NCBI GenBank assembly: GCA_036796255.1
Contig: DAIRDH010000126.1
Span: 1-5,792 of the forward strand
Direction: 5' to 3'
Origin: T3Sed10-241 sp036796255
GTDB lineage: Bacteria > Bacteroidota > Bacteroidia > Flavobacteriales_D > Cryomorphaceae
Length of the DNA: 5,792 bases
Part shown: positions 1 through 5,792 of the stretch, piece by piece
How the letters are laid out: every line of letters starts with the position of its first letter
Numbering within the stretch: position 1 is the first letter of the stretch
Notes under the pieces: model-generated
Databases searched by the model: none
What the model was told of the DNA's origin: nothing
Seen by the model: only the letters and a program-made list of their open reading frames with translations
Made by a program: the position numbers and the translations under genes

Positions 1-1035
1 TACCAGCTTGATCTTTATGCTTCCGCAAAATCGGACAGCGCCAGCGCCTGGATGGAAGATTACTACGACAATCCCGATGACCGTACCTACAACATTACAG
101 GCCGCATTGATCTCGAAAGCTCTGGCGATACCTCTCGCAGTTCCATTTTCACGAAAGTGGGCAGCCCCCTCAATGAAGGCCTGCACCGCATGAAGCTGCA
201 CGTCGATGGAAGCGTCGACATCGAGAAAATTGAGTTTACCTTAATCAAAGCCCACCGCAGCTCCCCCGAAATACTCACCCAGGCCACCGACGGCGAGGAG
301 TGGACTATCGTATGGTCAGACGAATTTGACGGAAGTGGCATCCCCGACACCAGCAAGTGGACTTTCGACATCGGCGACTGGGGCTGGGGCAACAACGAAT
401 TGCAATACTACACTGAAGCACGGCCCAAAAATGCCCGCCAAGAAAATGGCCACCTCATCATCGAGGCCCACAAAGACGACATGGGGGCCTGGACCTCCGC
501 CCGGCTCACCACCCGCGGGAAGGTGGCCTTCACCTATGGCCGCATTGAGTTTCGCGCCATGGTACCCGCCGAAAAAGGCAATTGGGCTGCAGGTTGGACC
601 CTCGGCGACAGCTACATCGATGAACTCAGCTGGCCTTACTGCGGCGAAATCGACATCCTGGAAAGCGTGGGCTACCAAATGGACAATGAAAGCGGCAATG
701 GCACTGCCCATGCCTCAGCACATTGCGCTGCCTACTACTTCAAGCTCGGCAACCAGCCCACGGGTACCACTCCAGTGAAAAACATGAACAAGGAATTTCA
801 CACCTACGCCATTGACTGGTCGCCCGAAAGCATCGTGGCAAGCGTGGATGGCGTGGAGTACTTCACTTACGACGACACTTCCAATGAGCTGACCTGGCCC
901 TTTGACAAGCCCCAAAACATCATCCTCAACCTCACCATGGGCGGCGGCTGGGGCGGCCTGGAAGGCATGGACGAAAGTGTGAGCACCCAAAAAATGACCA
1001 TCGATTACGTCCGCGTGTACGAAAAACGAAAATGA
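1..1035 (+). CDS. GH16 laminarinase-type endo-beta-1,3-glucanase, 5' truncated
   Basis: Probable secreted endo-hydrolase of beta-1,3- or mixed beta-1,3/1,4-glucan. The frame is open from base 1, so the true start is upstream; the ATG at 52 would cut into a folded domain and is not the start. Of 344 visible residues, about 1-85 look like the C-terminal half of a CBM6-like beta-sandwich (EGLHRMKLHV at 59-68, SVDIEKIEFTLIK at 71-83). The GH16 domain runs from about residue 99 to the end. It has the family motif WGWGNNELQYYT at 127-138 and the catalytic motif GEIDILE, with E216 as nucleophile, D218 as helper and E221 as acid/base by family analogy. The E-x-D-x-x-E spacing is that of laminarinases; lichenases have E-x-D-x-E. 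The usual EIDIME carries Leu for Met. Only two cysteines are visible, C215 beside the catalytic motif and C242. The protein ends YVRVYEKRK with no sorting domain. The stop overlaps the next gene by 4 bases. Family call very sure; exact substrate inferred. Confidence 0.93.
   Translation, partial: YQLDLYASAKSDSASAWMEDYYDNPDDRTYNITGRIDLESSGDTSRSSIFTKVGSPLNEGLHRMKLHVDGSVDIEKIEFTLIKAHRSSPEILTQATDGEEWTIVWSDEFDGSGIPDTSKWTFDIGDWGWGNNELQYYTEARPKNARQENGHLIIEAHKDDMGAWTSARLTTRGKVAFTYGRIEFRAMVPAEKGNWAAGWTLGDSYIDELSWPYCGEIDILESVGYQMDNESGNGTAHASAHCAAYYFKLGNQPTGTTPVKNMNKEFHTYAIDWSPESIVASVDGVEYFTYDDTSNELTWPFDKPQNIILNLTMGGGWGGLEGMDESVSTQKMTIDYVRVYEKRK
1020..1035 (+). promoter_or_regulatory. Overlapping stop/start junction (ATGA) with A-rich initiation region
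   Basis: The GH16 stop (TGA, 1033-1035) and the start of the first GH3 gene (ATG, 1032-1034) share ATGA. The bases before the ATG, GAAAAACGAAA, are A-rich with no Shine-Dalgarno motif, as is common in Bacteroidota. The layout implies translational coupling by stop-restart of ribosomes. Coupling is inferred; the overlap is directly seen. Confidence 0.8.
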
Positions 1036-3350
1036 GCTTTTTGAAATCCATAGCGTCCATTGCTGCATCCGGCCTCCTGGCTGTGATGGTGCCTTGCGTG
1101 GCGTTTGGACAATTGGCCGCGCTGGATAAAAAGGTGGAGACGCTTCTCGCCAAAATGACCCTGGAGGAAAAGGCCGGGCAGATGAACAACATCAGCCTGA
1201 TGGCCCTTGCCAAAGGCGAGTTCTGGATGAAGCGCGACACCGTTGAGCTGGATACCGCCAAGATGCGTCGCTTGCTCGTGGAGCACCATGTGGGCTCCGT
1301 GCAAAACCTCGGCACCTACCCCTTTGCACCAGATGAGTGGCGCAAAATAATTGGCATCCTGCAAGATGTAGCCAAAAATGAAACCCGCCTCGGGATTCCC
1401 ATTCTTTATGGCATCGACGCGGCACATGGCGCAAATTACTCCGCGGGTTCGACACTTTTCCCACACCAACTCGGCATGGCCGCCACCTGGAATCCGGATT
1501 TGGTGGAGAAAGGCGCCGCCATCACCTCTTACGAAATGAAAGCCTGCGGTATTCCCTGGAACTATGCCCCCGTGCTCGATGTGAGCAAGCAGCCACTCTG
1601 GGGCCGCATTTTCGAAACTTATGGCGAGGATACCTACCTCACCACGGCCATGGGCGATGCGTATGTGCGCGGTGCCCAAGGCAAAAACATTGTCGATGAC
1701 CACAGCGCTGCCGTTTGTCTCAAGCATTTTTGGGGCTACGGTATGCCGGCCAACGGCAAGGACCGCTCACCGACTTACCTCCCTGAACGCATGCTCCGCC
1801 AAACGCACCTCCCACCCTTCGCCTCGGCCATAGAGCAAGGCGCATTGAGCGTGATGATCAATTCGGGTTCAGTAAATGGCATGCCCTCACACGCCGATAA
1901 GCACCTCATCACCGGCATTCTGAAAGGCGAACTCGGCTTCGAAGGCTTTACCATTTCCGATTGGGAAGATGTGCGCGGCCTGCACAGCGTGCATGAGGTA
2001 GCTACCGATGAAAAAGATGCCGTGCGCATTGCCGTCAATGCCGGCCTCGACATGTGCATGGATCCATACGACGCCACTTTCGCCATGTATCTTGTGGAGC
2101 ATGTGCGCAGCGGCGACGTGAAAATGGAGCGTGTGGACGATGCCGTGCGGCGCATCCTTCGCGTGAAATTCAAGCTCGGTCTTTTTGAACAGACCATGAG
2201 CGATCCTTCGCTTTTCAGCAAATATGGTGGCACCGAACATGCGGAGGCCGCACTGGAATCTGCCTTGGAATCGCTCACCTTGCTTAAAAATGACAAGAGC
2301 GTGCTCCCTTTGCCCAAAGGCAAAAAATTACTCGTAAGCGGTGTGGCCGCGCATTCGCTCACCGCCATTAACGGCGCCTGGTCGCGCACCTGGAGCGGAC
2401 AAGACAGCAGCTTCAACGACCTTGGCAAGCAGACCATTCTCGACGCCATGCGCCTGGAAAATGGCAAAGAAAACGTGGTGTACGCCCAGGGCAGCACCTA
2501 CGACAGCATTACCAACCTCGAAGCCGCAGTGCGTGCCGCCCAAAATGTGGATTACATCGTGCTCTGCCTCGGAGAGAAGCCCGCCACCGAAAAGCCCAGC
2601 GACATCGACGACCTGAACATGCCTGAGGCGCAGCGCGATTTGGCGAAAGCCCTCGCCGCCACCGGCAAGCCGCTCATTCTGGTGCTTGTAGAAGCCAGGC
2701 CGCGCCTTATCAGAGACATAGAACCCTTGGCACAAGGCATACTTATGGCCTACCTTCCGGGAAATGAAGGGGGTCGCGCCATCGCCCGGACGCTCTTTGG
2801 CGGCCACAACCCTTCCGGAAAATTGCCCCTCACCTACCCGCGCCACCACGCCTCGCTCTGGGCTTACGACCATACCCGCGCCGATGCCCGCGATGCGGAA
2901 TTTGGCTTTGAAGGTTTTAATCCACTGTACGAATTCGGCCATGGCTTGAGCTATACCGATTTTGCGTACAGCGACTTGCAGCTGAGCACTGACACGCTGC
3001 TCGGTGATGACAAGCTAGAGGTAGCAGTGACCGTAACCAACACTGGAAGCCGCAGTGGCAAAGAAGTGGTGCAACTCTACTCATCTGACCTTGTGGCGAG
3101 CCTCGTTCCGGCCGTGAAGCAATTGCGGCGTTTTGAAAAAATTGAACTTGAAGCAGGTGCCTCAGAAACAGTACGCTTCAGCCTTTCAGCAAATGACCTC
3201 GCCTTTGTGAATTTGGAAAATGAATGGAATACTGAGCCCGGAACATTTGCGCTACAAGTGGGCGGGCTGCGCAGCAACTTCATTTACCGAAAAGGTGAAA
3301 ACAGTACGAGCTTATTAGAAAACAACCCATCGCGGAAACGTAAAAAATGA
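1032..3350 (+). CDS. GH3 beta-glucosidase, BglX type, exported
   Basis: Exo-acting retaining beta-glucosidase expected to release glucose from the ends of beta-gluco-oligosaccharides. The 772 residues match the usual length of BglX-type enzymes. Residues 1-26 form a signal peptide (K5, hydrophobic 7-20, likely cleavage AFG|Q27). C22 follows Pro, so there is no proper lipobox and a soluble periplasmic or secreted protein is more likely than a lipoprotein. The N-terminal barrel shows YGIDAAHG with D129, KH at 231-232 and ISDWED with nucleophile D310. The second domain has GAWSRTW (W450, W454), the position of the aromatic sugar clamp, and GEKPATEKPSD, where E520 is the best acid/base candidate. 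PSGKLPLTYPR and FGHGLSYT close that domain. A fibronectin-III-like domain (about 660-755, with VTNTG and GKEVVQLY) follows, then a basic tail RKRKK. The tyrosine often found two residues before the acid/base Glu is Ala here. The gene overlaps both neighbours by 4 bases, so it is co-transcribed with them. Substrate is inferred from context; xylosidase activity cannot be ruled out. Confidence 0.95.
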   Translation: MSFLKSIASIAASGLLAVMVPCVAFGQLAALDKKVETLLAKMTLEEKAGQMNNISLMALAKGEFWMKRDTVELDTAKMRRLLVEHHVGSVQNLGTYPFAPDEWRKIIGILQDVAKNETRLGIPILYGIDAAHGANYSAGSTLFPHQLGMAATWNPDLVEKGAAITSYEMKACGIPWNYAPVLDVSKQPLWGRIFETYGEDTYLTTAMGDAYVRGAQGKNIVDDHSAAVCLKHFWGYGMPANGKDRSPTYLPERMLRQTHLPPFASAIEQGALSVMINSGSVNGMPSHADKHLITGILKGELGFEGFTISDWEDVRGLHSVHEVATDEKDAVRIAVNAGLDMCMDPYDATFAMYLVEHVRSGDVKMERVDDAVRRILRVKFKLGLFEQTMSDPSLFSKYGGTEHAEAALESALESLTLLKNDKSVLPLPKGKKLLVSGVAAHSLTAINGAWSRTWSGQDSSFNDLGKQTILDAMRLENGKENVVYAQGSTYDSITNLEAAVRAAQNVDYIVLCLGEKPATEKPSDIDDLNMPEAQRDLAKALAATGKPLILVLVEARPRLIRDIEPLAQGILMAYLPGNEGGRAIARTLFGGHNPSGKLPLTYPRHHASLWAYDHTRADARDAEFGFEGFNPLYEFGHGLSYTDFAYSDLQLSTDTLLGDDKLEVAVTVTNTGSRSGKEVVQLYSSDLVASLVPAVKQLRRFEKIELEAGASETVRFSLSANDLAFVNLENEWNTEPGTFALQVGGLRSNFIYRKGENSTSLLENNPSRKRKK
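3330..3350 (+). promoter_or_regulatory. Second overlapping ATGA junction, also blocks any earlier start
   Basis: The first GH3 stop (TGA, 3348-3350) and the second GH3 start (ATG, 3347-3349) share ATGA, preceded by GGAAACGTAAAAA. A TAA at 3341-3343 is in frame with the second GH3 only two codons before its ATG, so translation cannot begin further upstream. This fixes the start and shows that no signal peptide was missed. The A-rich context closely matches the junction at 1032. Confidence 0.82.
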
Positions 3351-5242
3351 ATACCGATCAAGACATACGCAACAGGGCCAAGGAACTGCTGAGCAAGATG
3401 ACGCTGGCGCAGAAAATAGGCCAAATGATACAAACAGAAAGGATGTCGATCACCCCGGAAGAGGTGAAGCAACACCACATAGGCTCTGTATTGAGCGGTG
3501 GTGGCTCCTGCCCCGGCGAGAACCGTCCGGCCGACTGGGTGGCAATGAACGACGCCTACTGGGCTGCTTCAATTGAAACCGAACACGGCATCCCGACACT
3601 TTACGGCGTCGATGCCATACACGGCAACAACAATGTACTCGGCGCCACGATATTCCCGCACAACATAGGCCTTGGTTGCGCCAATGATCCTGAGCTCCTG
3701 CGCCGTATAGCCCAGGTTACAGCCCGCGAAATACTCGCAACCGGTGTGGAATGGACTTTTGCCCCCACCCTGGCCGTGGCGCGCGACATGCAGTGGGGCC
3801 GCACTTATGAGAGCTATTCTGAAGATCCGGAAATTGTGAAAAGCTACGCCGCTCCATTTGTGGAAGGCCTGCAAGGCGACCTCGACACCGACGCGGTGAT
3901 AGCCTGCGTGAAGCACTGGGTAGGCGATGGCGGCACCAAATACGGCATCGACCAGGGCGATACCCGCCTGAGCGAAGAGGAATTGCGCCGGCTGCACTTG
4001 TCGCCCTACCCGCCCGCAATAGCTGCCGGAGTACTCACCGTGATGGCCTCCTTCAACAGCTGGAATGGCGACAAGCTGCACGGGCACAAATATTTGCTTA
4101 CCGACGTGCTCAAAAAAGAACTTGGCTTCAACGGCTTCATCATTTCCGATTGGGATGGCTGCGACTACCTGGACCACGACTTCAGGCAAACTGTGGCCCT
4201 CGGCGTAAATGCCGGCATCGACATGTTTATGGTGTCAGAGAAGTGGCGTGAATTTGGCGCGCACCTGCACGAGCACGTGCACAATGGCACCGTGCCCATG
4301 GAGCGCATCGACGATGCGGCCTTTCGCATACTTTACGTAAAAATCAAATACGGCCTCTTCGACAAGCTTAGGCCAGCGAAGAGGTTCTGGTCAAACCACA
4401 AAAGCTTCGGCTCGAAGGAGCACCGAAATGTGGCCCGCGAAGCCGTGCGCAAATCGCTGGTCCTGCTCAAAAATGAAAACGAAATTCTGCCGCTCAAGAA
4501 AGATGCGCGCATCATTGTAGCCGGCAAGAATGCCAACGACTGCGGACACCAATGCGGCGGTTTTACCGTGGCATGGCAAGGGGTAAGCGACAACAAAAAC
4601 GTGATTGGCGAAAGCCTTGAAGGTGCCCTCACCTCCGGCTACGGCTCGAATGCCGGCGTGCAAAAAGGCAAAATCGAAGGCGGTACCACCATATGGGATG
4701 GCATACGCGCCATGGCACCCAATGCCCAGCTGAACCCCAAGGGCAACAAAGCCGACAAGACCAAACACGATGTGGGCATTGTGGTGATTGGTGAAACGCC
4801 TTATGCGGAAGGCATGGGCGACATACGCCAGGGCGACCACACCATTGTTGAAATGGGATCGATGATCAGGGGCCTGATGAAGGTGCTGCATCCTTATGGC
4901 GCTTCACTCGAGCTGAATACGCTGCACCCTGAAGATTTGCAAGCCATCAAGAACATCACCGAACAGGGCATTCCAGCCGTGGTGGTATTGGTGAGCGGGC
5001 GGCCGCTCATTATCAACAAAGAACTTGAAGCCAGTGATGCCTTTGTGGCCGCCTGGCTGCCGGGAAGCGAAGGCAATGGCGTGGCCGATGTGCTATTTGG
5101 CGATTACGACTTTCAAGGAAAGCTATCCTTCACCTGGCAGAAGGCTGAGGGAGAAAATTTCCGGAAAGGAGATGCAAACTACGACCCACTGTTCGCTTAC
5201 GGATACGGGCTTACTTATGAATCGAAACTCGAACTGTCATGA
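3347..5242 (+). CDS. GH3 glucan exohydrolase (ExoI/ExoP type), no signal peptide
   Basis: Exo-acting retaining enzyme that should remove glucose from the ends of beta-1,3-, beta-1,4- or mixed-linkage gluco-oligosaccharides. The 631 residues cover the two-domain core seen in barley ExoI. The barrel has YGVDAIHG (D89), WGRTYESYSEDP, KH at 189-190 and IISDWDG with nucleophile D268 and neighbour W269. The second domain has QCGGFTVAWQG (C403, F406, W410) and GETPYAEGMGD, where E488 matches the acid/base Glu of barley ExoI. F406 replaces the Trp usual in GGWT, while W269 and W410 keep the expected sugar clamp. It ends at YGYGLTYESKLELS, so it lacks the fibronectin-III-like domain of its neighbour and the C-terminal extension of many secreted bacterial ExoP proteins. 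The N-terminus (MNTDQDIRNRAKELLSKM) goes straight into the catalytic fold with no hydrophobic segment, and an in-frame stop lies two codons upstream, so a cytoplasmic location is likely. It is the last gene of the coupled trio. Family sure; location and substrate inferred. Confidence 0.94.
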   Translation: MNTDQDIRNRAKELLSKMTLAQKIGQMIQTERMSITPEEVKQHHIGSVLSGGGSCPGENRPADWVAMNDAYWAASIETEHGIPTLYGVDAIHGNNNVLGATIFPHNIGLGCANDPELLRRIAQVTAREILATGVEWTFAPTLAVARDMQWGRTYESYSEDPEIVKSYAAPFVEGLQGDLDTDAVIACVKHWVGDGGTKYGIDQGDTRLSEEELRRLHLSPYPPAIAAGVLTVMASFNSWNGDKLHGHKYLLTDVLKKELGFNGFIISDWDGCDYLDHDFRQTVALGVNAGIDMFMVSEKWREFGAHLHEHVHNGTVPMERIDDAAFRILYVKIKYGLFDKLRPAKRFWSNHKSFGSKEHRNVAREAVRKSLVLLKNENEILPLKKDARIIVAGKNANDCGHQCGGFTVAWQGVSDNKNVIGESLEGALTSGYGSNAGVQKGKIEGGTTIWDGIRAMAPNAQLNPKGNKADKTKHDVGIVVIGETPYAEGMGDIRQGDHTIVEMGSMIRGLMKVLHPYGASLELNTLHPEDLQAIKNITEQGIPAVVVLVSGRPLIINKELEASDAFVAAWLPGSEGNGVADVLFGDYDFQGKLSFTWQKAEGENFRKGDANYDPLFAYGYGLTYESKLELS

Positions 5243-5349
5243 GTTTCGGAACGCTTTTTTACTCAAACACAAAAAAGGGAGAGCGCATGAGAATGCCTCA
5301 GACCTAATCCACTTTACGCTTACCAATTAAAATCTAAAAACAAAACACA
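5243..5349 (+). other. 107-base intergenic region, presumed operon boundary
   Basis: This AT-rich spacer separates the GH operon from the next gene. It should contain the end of the operon and a leader or promoter for the downstream gene. Two weak inverted repeats are visible: TGAGT (5240-5244) with ACTCA (5261-5265), and CTTTTTT (5254-5260) with AAAAAAG (5271-5277). They compete with each other, and neither is GC-rich or followed by a T tract, so no confident terminator can be called. I find no good match to the Bacteroidota -7 element TAnnTTTG. The last 30 bases before the ATG are A-rich, consistent with a Shine-Dalgarno-independent start. Confidence 0.5.
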
Positions 5350-5792
5350 ATGAAATCAATTAAACTTTTACTCCTAATGCTCTTGAGCTTGGGAGGGACG
5401 TGGGCACACGCCCAAAACGACAACTGCGGAGGGACCTGGACCGAAGCCGCAGAAGGAACATTTACCGATGGATTTACCTACCAGTTTACCTTAACCGGCG
5501 GCAACTTATTGCTTGAGGTTGAATTACTCGACCCCAAGGATGGACTCGTAGCATTCGCTCAGACTTACAATCCTAACTTTGCAGAAGTACCAATGGATAA
5601 CGCCGGAGGACAAGCCTTCAGCCGTGTGTTTTCGGGACAGACAGTAGGTTCAACTTTTACGGTTGCTGTAAAATTCGCCTTTGCTGGTGGACTCGTAACA
5701 AGTACGCAAATTGCCCATACGGTGAGCAATGACTGTGCTGGAACCGTAACTCCAGGTGGAATTGTCTTCCCGATTACTTTCGAGGACGAAGA
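5350..5792 (+). CDS. Secreted protein of unknown function with Cys-bracketed module, 3' truncated
   Basis: The frame runs open from ATG 5350 to the right edge, giving 147 complete residues. Residues 1-21 form a clear signal peptide (K2, K5, Leu-rich 6-14, cleavage AHA|Q22). A module of about 100 residues follows, bracketed by C26 and C129, rich in Thr, Gly and Phe and probably all beta-strand (EGTFTDGFTYQFTLTGG, then GSTFTVAVKFAFAGG). From memory it resembles modules in secreted flavobacterial proteins, some of them glycosidases or proteins with a type IX secretion signal. After a short TPGG linker, GIVFPITFEDE looks like the start of another beta-rich domain. No catalytic motif is visible. 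Position beside a glucan operon suggests a surface glycan-binding protein or the N-terminal part of another glycosidase, but this is inference. Glycine codons are mostly GGA (11 of 18), unlike the GGC-rich GH genes. The start is supported by the signal peptide and the A-rich leader. Its own promoter is likely but unseen. Confidence 0.85.
   Translation, partial: MKSIKLLLLMLLSLGGTWAHAQNDNCGGTWTEAAEGTFTDGFTYQFTLTGGNLLLEVELLDPKDGLVAFAQTYNPNFAEVPMDNAGGQAFSRVFSGQTVGSTFTVAVKFAFAGGLVTSTQIAHTVSNDCAGTVTPGGIVFPITFEDE

Noticed and set aside
1032..1109. Lipoprotein signal at C22 of the first GH3.
   Set aside because: The Cys is preceded by M-V-P, and Pro at -1 does not fit a lipobox; the AFG|Q site just after it fits signal peptidase I better.
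1005..1727. Long antisense open frame of 240 codons opposite the first GH3 gene, with others of similar size at 1775-2497, 2328-2942 and 3569-4189.
   Set aside because: All lie opposite strongly recognised GH3 coding sequence with codon-biased GC-rich third positions, which commonly leave the opposite strand open. The translations show no recognisable family.
1952..4155. Identical 15-base stretch catttccgattggga at 1952-1966 and 4141-4155.
   Set aside because: It encodes the conserved ISDW nucleophile motif in both GH3 genes, so shared ancestry of the domain explains it; the proteins are otherwise too different for a recent tandem duplication.
5240..5277. Possible terminator after the second GH3 gene, from the inverted repeats TGAGT/ACTCA and CTTTTTT/AAAAAAG.
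   Set aside because: The stems are short or pure A-T, overlap each other, and are not followed by a T tract on the + strand. They may arise by chance in AT-rich spacer.
5287..5307. Six-codon open frame (MRMPQT, stop) in the intergenic region preceded by a purine-rich GGGAGAG, resembling a leader peptide.
   Set aside because: Too short to support. It has no repeated regulatory codons and no downstream attenuator-like structure, and Bacteroidota make little use of Shine-Dalgarno sites.
5025..5330. Open frame of 101 codons overlapping the end of the second GH3 and the spacer.
   Set aside because: Most of it lies inside the certain GH3 coding frame, and its translation shows no domain or signal peptide.
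1..5792. Searched by eye for tRNA or rRNA genes, CRISPR repeats, insertion-sequence ends and transposase genes.
   Set aside because: Nothing found: coding sequence fills nearly the whole window, and no repeated spacer-like array or terminal inverted repeat is visible.

Overview
The window looks like chromosomal DNA of a member of the Bacteroidota, probably a free-living glucan-degrading lineage (Flavobacteriia, Saprospiria or similar). The grounds are the enzyme families present, translation starts preceded by A-rich sequence rather than a Shine-Dalgarno motif, and a last gene whose ~100-residue module resembles ones I know from secreted flavobacterial proteins. The enzyme genes are GC-rich for the phylum. 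I cannot name a genus from the sequence.

All four genes are on the + strand. Bases 1-1035 hold the 3' part of a glycoside hydrolase family 16 (GH16) laminarinase-type endo-beta-glucanase, preceded by the end of a probable carbohydrate-binding beta-sandwich; its start lies off the left edge. Bases 1032-3350 encode a GH3 beta-glucosidase of the BglX type with a signal peptide and a C-terminal fibronectin-III-like domain. Bases 3347-5242 encode a second, clearly different GH3 enzyme of the glucan-exohydrolase (barley ExoI / bacterial ExoP) type, with no signal peptide and no fibronectin-III-like domain. Both junctions are 4-base ATGA overlaps, so the three genes almost certainly form one translationally coupled operon. 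A 107-base gap follows, then the start of a secreted protein (5350 to beyond the right edge) with a distinct codon style. There is no gene-free stretch over 300 bases.

Taken together this reads as the enzyme arm of a beta-1,3-glucan (laminarin-like) or mixed-linkage glucan utilization locus. The GH16 enzyme would cut the polymer outside the cell. The signal-peptide GH3 would trim oligosaccharides, probably in the periplasm. The leaderless GH3 would finish short products in the cytoplasm. No SusC/SusD pair, transporter or regulator is visible; these may lie outside the window. The families are known. The less routine points are the compartment split of the two GH3 enzymes, supported by an in-frame stop just before the second GH3 start; the near-identical overlapping junctions, which give both upstream proteins a Lys/Arg tail; and the unassigned secreted protein downstream.
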